The notes under the pieces: generated by a model
The model's input: only the letters and a program-made list of their open reading frames with translations
Database searches by the model: none
What the model was told of the DNA's origin: nothing
Part shown: one piece after another, positions 1 to 4,744 of the stretch
Numbering within the stretch: the first letter of the stretch is position 1
How the letters are laid out: each line of letters opens with the position of its first letter
Translations under genes and position numbers: made by a program
Assembly (NCBI GenBank): GCA_003023245.1
Contig: PXTR01000131.1
Coordinates: forward strand, 1 to 5,026
Source: Bacteroidetes bacterium QS_8_68_15
Lineage (GTDB): Bacteria; Bacteroidota; Rhodothermia; Rhodothermales; Salinibacteraceae
DNA length: 5,026 nucleotides
Direction of reading: 5' to 3'

Positions 1-375
<375 letters not shown>

Positions 376-420
376 GAGGCCGGTCGGTGATGGCGGCGAG
401 AGAAAGCCGAAAGGGGTTGC

Positions 421-452
421 AGAAGGTACGAGCCACCGTCGGCTTTCACAAG
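421..452 (-). promoter_or_regulatory. Candidate Bacteroidota-type promoter for carA
   Basis: Read on the minus strand, CTTG at 452-449 is followed after exactly 20 bases by TACCTTCT at 428-421. This fits the Bacteroidota primary sigma pattern TTTG, 19-21 bases, TAnnTTTG: the TA and TT positions match and the last two bases do not. Transcription would start around 412-416 and leave a leader of about 40 bases before the carA ATG. Found by eye only; in GC-rich DNA a match of this quality can occur by chance. Confidence 0.45.
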
Positions 453-454
453 AG

Positions 455-494
455 GGTTGCGATCACGGTGCGACCGCGCTGATTGCCAGCAACC
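455..494. repeat. Extended palindrome just upstream of the carA promoter
   Basis: GGTTGC at 455-460 pairs with GCAACC at 489-494, ATCA at 462-465 with TGAT at 480-483, and CGGT at 466-469 with ACCG at 473-476 around a three-base loop. That gives about 14 base pairs with small internal loops. Its near edge is 3 bases from the -33 element of the candidate carA promoter, so it could be an operator for a regulator or the terminator hairpin of the gene upstream, although no T-tract follows on either strand. The structure is seen; the role is inferred. Confidence 0.5.
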
Positions 495-681
495 GCCGCT
501 CGCCCCCGCAGTTCGTGAGAGATCGTGGAAAATCGCCCCGGCACAGCAGGGTTGGCGGGAGAACATACGCAACAGCCTCCAAAAGTTGAGCGGATCCGCA
601 TCACACGGCGCTTTCTCTTAGCCCTTTTCTCCTCTGTTTTTCCACCTGTCTTCATGAGCGTGAGCGATTCCCCTCGTCGCC

Positions 682-724
682 GAGGACGACGCGCTCCGTC
701 GTCGCCTCCGGCCATTCCAGCCGG
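682..724 (-). terminator. Two GC-rich hairpins after the small membrane protein gene
   Basis: On the minus strand, 16 bases past the stop codon, CCGGC at 724-720 pairs with GCCGG at 712-708 (7-base loop). It is followed by a 7-bp stem, GACGACG at 703-697 with CGTCGTC at 691-685, extended by GAG/CTC across a 2-base bulge. CCTC at 672-675 could also pair with GAGG at 682-685 and compete with the second stem. No T-run follows, so this is not a standard intrinsic terminator. It could protect the 3' end or assist termination by another route. Confidence 0.3.
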
Positions 725-739
725 GTGATGAGATCGGAC

Positions 740-961
740 TCACAGATCTTCCCAGCGGGCGTCTTCCACGTCGTCCTCGTCGCGCAGGCGGGTGGCGCGT
801 TCGTCGTCAGCGCTTCGGCGGCCTCCGCCCCCGGAACGCGAGCGTCCGTTTTGCGGGCCGGCGCTTACTCCGCCCGGCCGGCGCAGCATGGCGCGCAGCA
901 GGTTGGCGACGGCGCGCAGCAGCAGGTACGCCAGCGCCGCGTAGAGCAGAAACTTGAGCAT
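740..961 (-). CDS. Small single-span membrane protein, DUF4834-like
   Basis: A 73-residue protein. Residues 1-27 form one hydrophobic helix (MLKFLLYAALAYLLLRAVANLL) ending in arginines, which suggests an N-out, C-in anchor by the positive-inside rule. Residues 29-52 are a Gly/Ser/Arg-rich linker and 52-73 a charged tail ending in DVEDARWEDL. A leading hydrophobic helix plus a short linker and a terminal acid-aromatic-acid motif is the make-up of the small Bacteroidota proteins grouped as DUF4834, whose function is unknown; this assignment is from overall shape, not a database match. The ATG at 961 is preferred because the frame upstream of it runs through the 14-base tandem array and the end of the kinase gene, giving an implausible Arg/Pro/Thr-rich extension. 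There is no Shine-Dalgarno sequence. It lies 82 bases downstream of the kinase and could share its transcript. Confidence 0.7.
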   Translation of the reverse strand: MLKFLLYAALAYLLLRAVANLLRAMLRRPGGVSAGPQNGRSRSGGGGRRSADDERATRLRDEDDVEDARWEDL

Positions 962-979
962 GGGGCGCGGAGCGCAGTT

Positions 980-1027
980 GCGGGTGTCGGGGTGCGGGTG
1001 TCGGGGTGCGGGTGTCGGGGTGCGGGT
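980..1027 (+). repeat. Tandem array, 14-base unit made of two heptads, 3.4 copies
   Basis: Three perfect copies of GCGGGTGTCGGGGT at 980-993, 994-1007 and 1008-1021, plus a partial copy to 1027. Each unit is two related heptads, CGGGTGT and CGGGGTG. The array fills most of the 82-base gap between the kinase stop codon (1044) and the small protein start (961). The copies are identical, which suggests recent expansion and possible length variation between strains. Confidence 0.95.
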
Positions 1028-1043
1028 TCGCCGGTCAGCGGCA

Positions 1044-1769
1044 TCACACAGCGCGCGAGAGGAGCGGCGTAAAGTAGGTCGTCCCGTGATGCTCGACGGT
1101 GGCGATCTGGTGCACCAGTTCATCGAGCTCATTTTCGTTTTCCACGAAGTCGATTTCCGCCGCGTTGACGATCAGGAGCGGGCTTTTGGTGTAGCGGAAG
1201 AAGAAATAGTTGTACGCCTCGTGCAGCGCCTCGATGTAGCCGGGGTCCATGTCTTGCTCGTAGGAGCGCCCGCGCTGCGCGATGTTCTGCATGAGCCGCT
1301 CGGGGCTGGACTGGAGGTAGACGACCAGATCGGGCGTGGGGGCCAGCGGCTCCATCAGGGCGAAGAGCGACTCGTAGAGGCTCAGCTCGTCGCCGTCGAG
1401 GTTGTGGTGGGCGAAGATACGGTCTTTTTCGAAGGAATAGTCCGAGACGACGATCTCGTGGAAGAGGTCGCGCGTTTGCAGGTCTTTCTGCTGGCGGAAG
1501 CGGCTGGCGAGGAAGGCCAGTTGCGTCTGGAAGGCCCAGCGCGCGCGGTCTTCGTAAAACCGCTCCAGGAACGGGTTCTCCTCGAACTCCTCGGTCACGA
1601 GCCGGGCCGACAGGCGCTCGGAGAGCAGCCGCGCCAGCGTCGTCTTCCCCGCCCCGATGACGCCCTCGATGACGATGTAGCTGAGGTCGCGCTCGCGAGC
1701 GGCGCGCCGAGGGTCGTCGGATTCGGTCGCAGCGTGATCGTCGGTCGCAGCGGCGTCGCTGGAGGGCAT
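1044..1769 (-). CDS. Deoxynucleoside kinase (dNK/dGK/dAK family)
   Basis: A 241-residue cytoplasmic kinase that transfers the ATP gamma-phosphate to the 5'-OH of deoxynucleosides, giving dNMP for salvage. The P-loop is GVIGAGKT at residues 36-43, preceded by the strand YIVIE. The acceptor-site region TEEFEENPFLERFYED spans 59-74. The DRS-type motif appears as SDYSFEKDR at 109-117, with Asp110 and Arg117. The lid has QRGRSYEQ at 165-172, with arginines 166 and 168 to contact phosphates. YNYFFF at 187-192 leads into the final strand LLIVNAAEIDFVEN. The length fits the family, 200-240 residues plus a 28-residue Ala/Asp/Glu-rich N-terminal tail without a motif. The start could be internal, but no better in-frame ATG, GTG or TTG lies before the core strand. 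Substrate preference (dA, dG, dC or T) cannot be told from the sequence alone. Its start lies 6 bases from a heptad array and it shares a strand with folK. Confidence 0.93.
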   Translation of the reverse strand: MPSSDAAATDDHAATESDDPRRAARERDLSYIVIEGVIGAGKTTLARLLSERLSARLVTEEFEENPFLERFYEDRARWAFQTQLAFLASRFRQQKDLQTRDLFHEIVVSDYSFEKDRIFAHHNLDGDELSLYESLFALMEPLAPTPDLVVYLQSSPERLMQNIAQRGRSYEQDMDPGYIEALHEAYNYFFFRYTKSPLLIVNAAEIDFVENENELDELVHQIATVEHHGTTYFTPLLSRAV

Positions 1770-1774
1770 GGGGG

Positions 1775-1816
1775 CGTGATGCGTGATACGTGATGCGTGT
1801 TACGTGATGCGTGATG
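1775..1816 (+). repeat. Heptad array B: six units of the CGTGATG type
   Basis: Six contiguous 7-base units without an indel: CGTGATG four times, CGTGATA and CGTGTTA once each. It begins 6 bases upstream of the kinase ATG, so it would lie in that gene's 5' leader, where the RNA would read CAUCACG-type words. It is oppositely oriented to array C at the other end of the same spacer. Confidence 0.93.
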
Positions 1817-1841
1817 AGGCCAGACCGTATCGCTTTGAGTA

Positions 1842-1867
1842 GGTCAGCGAAACTACGTTTGCTGACC
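1842..1867. repeat. Hairpin upstream of the kinase gene
   Basis: GGTCAGC at 1842-1848 pairs with GCTGACC at 1861-1867, and AAAC at 1850-1853 with GTTT at 1857-1860, around a TAC loop with one bulged G. Eleven base pairs in 26 bases is strong. It lies about 70 bases upstream of the kinase ATG and contains the TAGTTTCG box noted in the spacer entry, so an operator or leader-RNA role is possible. There is no T-tract, so an intrinsic terminator is unlikely. Confidence 0.55.
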
Positions 1868-1893
1868 GACGGCGGACGGCAGACCATGGACGG
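1866..1893 (+). repeat. Heptad array H, GAC-core family, four units
   Basis: Four consecutive heptads, CCGACGG, CGGACGG, CAGACCA and TGGACGG, share GAC at the same place in each unit. They are diverged but exactly 7 bases apart. Paired in the opposite sense with array I, 47 bases to the right. Confidence 0.55.
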
Positions 1894-1940
1894 GGGCTGT
1901 TCGGGCCGAGAACGTCGTCAGCAGCACCGCGAGGGTATGA

Positions 1941-1968
1941 CCTTCGGCCCTCCTTCGTCTTCCGTCAT
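1941..1968 (-). repeat. Heptad array I, GAC-core family, four degenerate units
   Basis: On the minus strand the units are ATGACGG, AAGACGA, AGGAGGG and CCGAAGG. The word AAGACGA recurs exactly in array G. This is the most degenerate of the arrays and would not stand out without the others. Confidence 0.4.
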
Positions 1969-1984
1969 CGCTACTGGCAGCATC

Positions 1985-2010
1985 ATTAGCGTACTTTTAT
2001 TAGCGTACTT
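1985..2010. repeat. Direct duplication of ATTAGCGTACTT with a 14-base period
   Basis: The 12-base word occurs perfectly at 1985-1996 and 1999-2010, separated by TT, so the period is 14, twice the heptad length. It is AT-richer than its surroundings. No gene or promoter call depends on it. Confidence 0.8.
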
Positions 2011-2074
2011 CTCTGGACCTACTGCGCTGTCAAGCGTAATTCTTGGCCCTCTGATGTCTTGCCACGAAGCTTCG

Positions 2075-2142
2075 ACGACAGGCGACGGACAACGGACGAC
2101 TCCACGCCGCCCCGTCGTCGGTCGACCATCGTCCATCGTCTT
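2075..2142. repeat. Inverted pair of GAC-core heptad arrays F and G
   Basis: Array F (2075-2102, plus) has units ACGACAG, GCGACGG, ACAACGG and ACGACTC. Array G (2115-2142, minus) has AAGACGA, TGGACGA, TGGTCGA and CCGACGA. Four units face four units across 12 bases. Aligned by eye, about 20 of 27 positions of F match the reverse complement of G, so an imperfect stem-loop of roughly 65 bases could form. The shared words with arrays H and I make one family likely. Confidence 0.65.
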
Positions 2143-2178
2143 TTCCCGAATCTCTGTCCAACGCTCGCAGACGAGCAG

Positions 2179-2227
2179 CCTCACGAATCACGCAACACGA
2201 ATCACTCGACACGAATCACGCAACACG
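2179..2227 (-). repeat. Heptad array C: seven units of the CGTGTTG/CGTGATT type
   Basis: Seven contiguous units. On the minus strand the words are CGTGTTG (twice), CGTGATT (twice), CGTGTCG, AGTGATT and CGTGAGG. The array starts at the base after the folK stop codon (TAG, 2230-2228), so it is the first thing transcribed 3' of folK. It is in opposite orientation to array B. Confidence 0.9.
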
Positions 2228-2791
2228 CTAAAGCGCTATCGCGGTGCGTCGCAGGGCGGCCTGATCGGAGCAGCGCGCCAGCAGTGCGTGTATCGGGTCG
2301 TCGAACGGTGCGGGGACGCGCAGGTTCGGCGCGAGGTCGGCCCACGGACGCAGCACGAAGCGGCGCTCGGCGAGGCGCGGATGCGGCAGACGCAGGCGCT
2401 CGGTCTCGCGCCGAATCGGGCCGCAGACGAGCAGGTCCACGTCGAGCGGGCGCGGCTGCCAGCCTCCCTTCTCCTCGGCGGCGCGGTCGCGCCCGGCGTC
2501 GGCTTCGAGGCGCTGCGCCAGGTCGAGCAGGGCCTCCGGCGAGCGCGTCATCCTGCGAAGCTGCACGACGGCGTTGAGGTAGGCGGGCTGCGTCTCGCCG
2601 ACGTGTTGCGTGTGCGCCTCGCTTTCGTACACGGGCGACGGCCGCACGGAGGAGCGCCGCCCCGTCGCGGTCCGGCGGTCCCGCTCCAGCGCGCGCACAG
2701 CGCCGCGAAGCGCCGCCAGGCGGTCGCCCTGGTTGGACCCGAGCGCGACAAACGCCTCGTCTCGGTTTGGCGGGCGAGCAGAGTTGGTCAA
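2228..2791 (-). CDS. folK: 2-amino-4-hydroxy-6-hydroxymethyldihydropteridine pyrophosphokinase (HPPK)
   Basis: HPPK transfers pyrophosphate from ATP to 6-hydroxymethyl-dihydropterin, the step before dihydropteroate synthase in folate synthesis, in the cytoplasm. From the start used here (187 residues; the family is usually about 160): ALGSNQGDR at 16-24 is the N-terminal signature, PVYES at 53-57 and AYLNAVVQL at 70-78 line the pterin site, and WQPRPLDVDLLVCG at 111-124 carries the catalytic Arg114 and the two magnesium aspartates 117 and 119 (Arg92, Asp95 and Asp97 of the E. coli enzyme). LRLPHPRLAERRFVLRPWADLAPN follows at 134-157. The frame is open to an ATG at 2971, but that extension translates heptad array D and a hairpin. 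I therefore take the TTG at 2791, 12 residues before the first conserved strand. The start is uncertain, with no Shine-Dalgarno sequence; the function is not. The stop codon abuts array C. Confidence 0.93.
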   Translation of the reverse strand: MTNSARPPNRDEAFVALGSNQGDRLAALRGAVRALERDRRTATGRRSSVRPSPVYESEAHTQHVGETQPAYLNAVVQLRRMTRSPEALLDLAQRLEADAGRDRAAEEKGGWQPRPLDVDLLVCGPIRRETERLRLPHPRLAERRFVLRPWADLAPNLRVPAPFDDPIHALLARCSDQAALRRTAIAL

Positions 2792-2833
2792 AGCGCTGTT
2801 TTCGGTCAGAAAGGGTTCTGCGCCGGTGAAGCG

Positions 2834-2868
2834 CGTGGTTCGTGATGCGTGATTCGTGATGCGTGAGG
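2834..2868 (+). repeat. Heptad array D: five units of the CGTGATG type
   Basis: Five contiguous units, with words CGTGATG (twice), CGTGATT, CGTGGTT and CGTGAGG. It lies 43 bases upstream of the proposed folK start and faces array E across about 97 bases. The reverse complement of D and the left part of E agree at most positions over 28 bases. Confidence 0.92.
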
Positions 2869-2878
2869 TTGCTGATCT

Positions 2879-2946
2879 GCGGTCGTTGAGAGCAGATTCA
2901 AGCGTTTCCCTTTCGGAAAGGCGTCTGCCGGTAGATCTCTGACCGC
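2879..2946. repeat. 68-base multi-part hairpin between arrays D and E
   Basis: Outer stem: GCGGTC at 2879-2884 with GACCGC at 2941-2946, then AGAG at 2889-2892 with CTCT at 2937-2940. Inner stem: GCAGA at 2892-2896 with TCTGC at 2924-2928, CG at 2903-2904 with CG at 2922-2923, and TTTCC at 2905-2909 with GGAAA at 2915-2919 around a 5-base loop. An alternative ATCTGC/GCAGAT hairpin (2875-2880 with 2892-2897) would compete with it. It sits at the centre of the MATE/folK gap and would be in the folK leader or MATE 3' RNA. It has no T-tail for a terminator and no riboswitch class that I recognise. Confidence 0.55.
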
Positions 2947-2965
2947 GAACGAATCGGCCTGCTGT

Positions 2966-3021
2966 CATCACGCATCACGCAACACGCATCACGCAATACG
3001 CATCACGCAATACGCATCACG
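2966..3021 (-). repeat. Heptad array E: eight units of the CGTGATG type
   Basis: Eight contiguous units. On the minus strand the words are CGTGATG (five), CGTATTG (two) and CGTGTTG (one), with the variant words separated by CGTGATG. The MATE stop codon TGA (3019-3017) is formed by the TGA of the first CGTGATG unit, so the array overlaps the gene's last bases and extends into its 3' untranslated region. Confidence 0.94.
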
Positions 3022-4468
3022 CGGGCCGATACGCCCGGCTCATCACGCGCCAGCGCCCGCTCCGGTAGCGCGCATAGGTCACGGCGGCGGGCACGATCGT
3101 TTCGAGCACGAGCGCGGCGTAGAGGCCCGCCAGCCCCAGCGCGGTGGTGGCCCCGAGGTAGGCTGCCGGCAGCGCAAAGACGAAGAGGCCCAGCGCCTGC
3201 CCGTAGAAGGGCCACTGCGTGTCCCCGCCGGCGCGCAACGGACCGAGGGCGCCGTTCATCAATCCCCAGAAGACCACGCTCACGCACGTGGCGCGGATCA
3301 ACGCCGCCGCCGTCGGCGCGACTGCCGGGTTGCCGGTAAAGAGCCGGCCCACCGGCTCGGCCAGCACGAAGACCACGGCGGCCGCTCCGATGTAGACCGC
3401 CAGCGCGAAGCGCAGCACGTCGCGCCCGTAAGCGGTGGCCTCGCGCTCGCGCCCCTGCCCCAGCGCCTGCCCCACGAGGCTGCTCGACGCCAGCCCGAAG
3501 CCCCAGCCGGGCGTATTCAGCAGGTCGCGCACGCGCAGCGCAATGACGAACGCCGCCACCACCTGCGGCCCGAACAGGCTCACGATGGCCAGCAGCGGAA
3601 ATTGCGCGCCCATCTGGACCAGGCTCGTCAGCGCCAGCGGGGCGGCGATCGCGAAGAGGTCGCGCGCGGTGCGCCGGCGCCGCTCGCCCGCCGCCGAGGC
3701 GCCCCAGCGGATGCGCACCGGCAGCGCCCCCACCAGCGGGAGCCGCCCCGCCGTGAGGCCGACGGCGAAGACGCCCGTCACCGCGGCAGTGGTGACGACC
3801 GTGCCCAGCGCCGCGCCCACGACGCCCCATCCCAGGCCAAAGATCAGGACGGCATTGAGCGCGACGTTGGCCGCCGCCCCGCCGGCGCGCACCACCATCG
3901 GCGCCCAGGCATCGCCCGCCCCCACGAGCGTGCGGCTGGCCACGAGATTCAGCGCCGCGAACGGCATCGACAGGCTCACGAGGCGCAAGTAGCGCGCGCC
4001 GTGGCTTACCGCTTCGTTCCCGCTCCCGATGAGGCGAATAAGCGACTCCGGGGCGGCCCCGAACCACAGCGTCAGCGGCAGCGTGGCGGCGACGGCAAAG
4101 GCGGCGCTCATCGCCACGGCCGCGGACACGCCCGCGTCCTCCTTCTGCTGCCCGCTCGCGCTGAAGCGCTGCGAGACGAGACTGATCGTGCCCCCGGCGA
4201 TGCCGCCGCCCAGCACGAAGGCCAGCACCCAGTACGGCGTGGCGAACCCGATTCCCGCGATGGCCGGCGCGCCGACCGCGGCGCCCACCATGGCCACGTC
4301 GACCGCCGTGCGCGACATGCGCGCCACGCCCGTCACGATGCGCGGCCACGCCAGGTCGGAGGTGCGCACCGCGCGACGCAGGTCGATCCAGCCCCCCCGC
4401 GCCAACAGCAGGCCGACGGTTTTGATGGTCCAGCGCACGGGCGCCAGCAACGCGCGAAGCACGAACAC
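3017..4468 (-). CDS. MATE-family multidrug/cation efflux transporter, resembling haloarchaeal members
   Basis: About 483 residues from the start used here, with roughly 12 membrane segments in two related halves (about 38-245 and 267-470) joined by a charged linker (GERRRRTARD, 262-271). MATE proteins export organic cations and drugs using sodium or proton gradients. The first segment reads DLAWPRIVTGVARM at 38-51 and continues into VDVAMVGAAVGAPAIAGIGF. The C-half has TPGWGFGLASSSLVGQALG at 319-337 and PLRAGGDTQWPFYGQ at 410-424. The tail is YRSGRWRVMSRAYRPA. These phrases are ones I recall from haloarchaeal MATE proteins. The frame stays open to a GTG at 4669, but residues encoded beyond 4468 are an Arg-rich, motif-free run with poorer codon bias, so I take the GTG at 4468, with 4462 and the ATG at 4609 as alternatives. 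No Shine-Dalgarno sequence is seen. The substrate is unknown. Confidence 0.88.
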   Translation of the reverse strand: MFVLRALLAPVRWTIKTVGLLLARGGWIDLRRAVRTSDLAWPRIVTGVARMSRTAVDVAMVGAAVGAPAIAGIGFATPYWVLAFVLGGGIAGGTISLVSQRFSASGQQKEDAGVSAAVAMSAAFAVAATLPLTLWFGAAPESLIRLIGSGNEAVSHGARYLRLVSLSMPFAALNLVASRTLVGAGDAWAPMVVRAGGAAANVALNAVLIFGLGWGVVGAALGTVVTTAAVTGVFAVGLTAGRLPLVGALPVRIRWGASAAGERRRRTARDLFAIAAPLALTSLVQMGAQFPLLAIVSLFGPQVVAAFVIALRVRDLLNTPGWGFGLASSSLVGQALGQGREREATAYGRDVLRFALAVYIGAAAVVFVLAEPVGRLFTGNPAVAPTAAALIRATCVSVVFWGLMNGALGPLRAGGDTQWPFYGQALGLFVFALPAAYLGATTALGLAGLYAALVLETIVPAAVTYARYRSGRWRVMSRAYRPA

Positions 4469-4482
4469 CGAGGCGAATGCGA

Positions 4483-4529
4483 GAGCAAGGAGACACCGGC
4501 GTCGCTCTGCCCGGCGAAGAGCCTTGCTC
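4483..4529 (-). repeat. Leader inverted repeat upstream of the MATE gene
   Basis: GAGCAAGG at 4483-4490 and CCTTGCTC at 4522-4529 are perfect 8-base complements. On the minus strand the 31 bases between them contain CTCT/AGAG around a 9-base loop and then a near-palindrome GACGCCGGTGTC, so a three-way junction is possible. It ends about 15 bases before the proposed GTG start, a place where a leader RNA could control translation. If the gene starts further upstream, this is coding sequence instead. It matches no riboswitch I know. Confidence 0.35.
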
Positions 4530-4704
4530 GGCCGCCGGCCGGGGGTGCGACGCACCACGGGTCTCCAACGCACACGCCAGGGCGCGCGGTCGCCGCGCCC
4601 GGGGCGCATCGCGTGAAGCGCGCAGGTATTTTCGCTTGCTCCCGAACGCGCCCGCCTTCCGCAACGCACGCCCCCCTCCCCAGTGCGCGCGCTAATGACG
4701 CTTG

Positions 4705-4744
4705 AGAAAATAATCAGGGAAGCTAATGAAGCTCTCCCCCTGAT
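4705..4744 (-). terminator. Terminator-like hairpin with a short T-rich tail
   Basis: ATCAGGG at 4713-4719 pairs with CCCTGAT at 4738-4744, and AGCT at 4721-4724 can pair with AGCT at 4730-4733 inside it. On the minus strand the stem is followed by TATTTTCT. That would end a transcript from a gene to the right of the window before it enters MATE. The T-tract is interrupted, and the 5' arm can also pair in the composite repeat, so this is moderate evidence only. Confidence 0.4.

Larger units (their letters stand above)
376..739. other. Spacer between the small membrane protein gene and carA
   Basis: 364 bases with no convincing gene: the short open frames on both strands show no recognisable protein. 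It holds the carA leader and promoter, the palindrome at 455-494, a T-rich stretch on the plus strand around 618-655, and two hairpins next to the upstream gene's stop codon (682-724). The rest shows nothing I can name. Confidence 0.6.
1770..2227. other. Spacer between folK and the kinase, composed mostly of heptad words
   Basis: 458 bases with no credible gene. The open frames in it (for example 1918-2184 minus) translate the repeats themselves and resemble no family. From left to right it holds array B (1775-1816), a hairpin at 1842-1867, the GAC-core heptad arrays H (1866-1893, plus) and I (1941-1968, minus), a 14-base duplication at 1985-2010, the inverted pair F/G (2075-2142) and array C (2179-2227). 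On the minus strand TAGTTTCG at 1855-1848 matches the Bacteroidota -7 consensus well but has no -33 partner at the right distance, so I do not call a promoter. Confidence 0.7.

Noticed and set aside
954..1793. Plus-strand open frame of 279 codons opposite the kinase gene
   Set aside because: Antisense shadow of the deoxynucleoside kinase, a common effect of GC-rich codon bias; no family signature.
1918..2184. 88-codon minus-strand frame in the folK/kinase gap
   Set aside because: It translates the GAC-core heptad arrays F and G and the 14-base duplication; no domain and no start signal.
1811..2845. Long plus-strand open frame of 344 codons
   Set aside because: It runs antisense through folK and through heptad arrays B, C and D; its translation is Arg-rich with no recognisable domain, while folK on the other strand is unmistakable.
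2966..3021. CRISPR array or plasmid iterons for the heptad arrays
   Set aside because: Units are 7 bases with no spacers and no cas genes, and are far shorter than typical 17-22 base iterons; no DnaA boxes or replication gene nearby.
3003..4664. 553-codon minus-strand frame and 367-codon plus-strand frame over the MATE gene
   Set aside because: Both translate as Arg/Gly/Ala-rich runs without hydrophobic periodicity; the MATE frame has clear membrane segments and family motifs.
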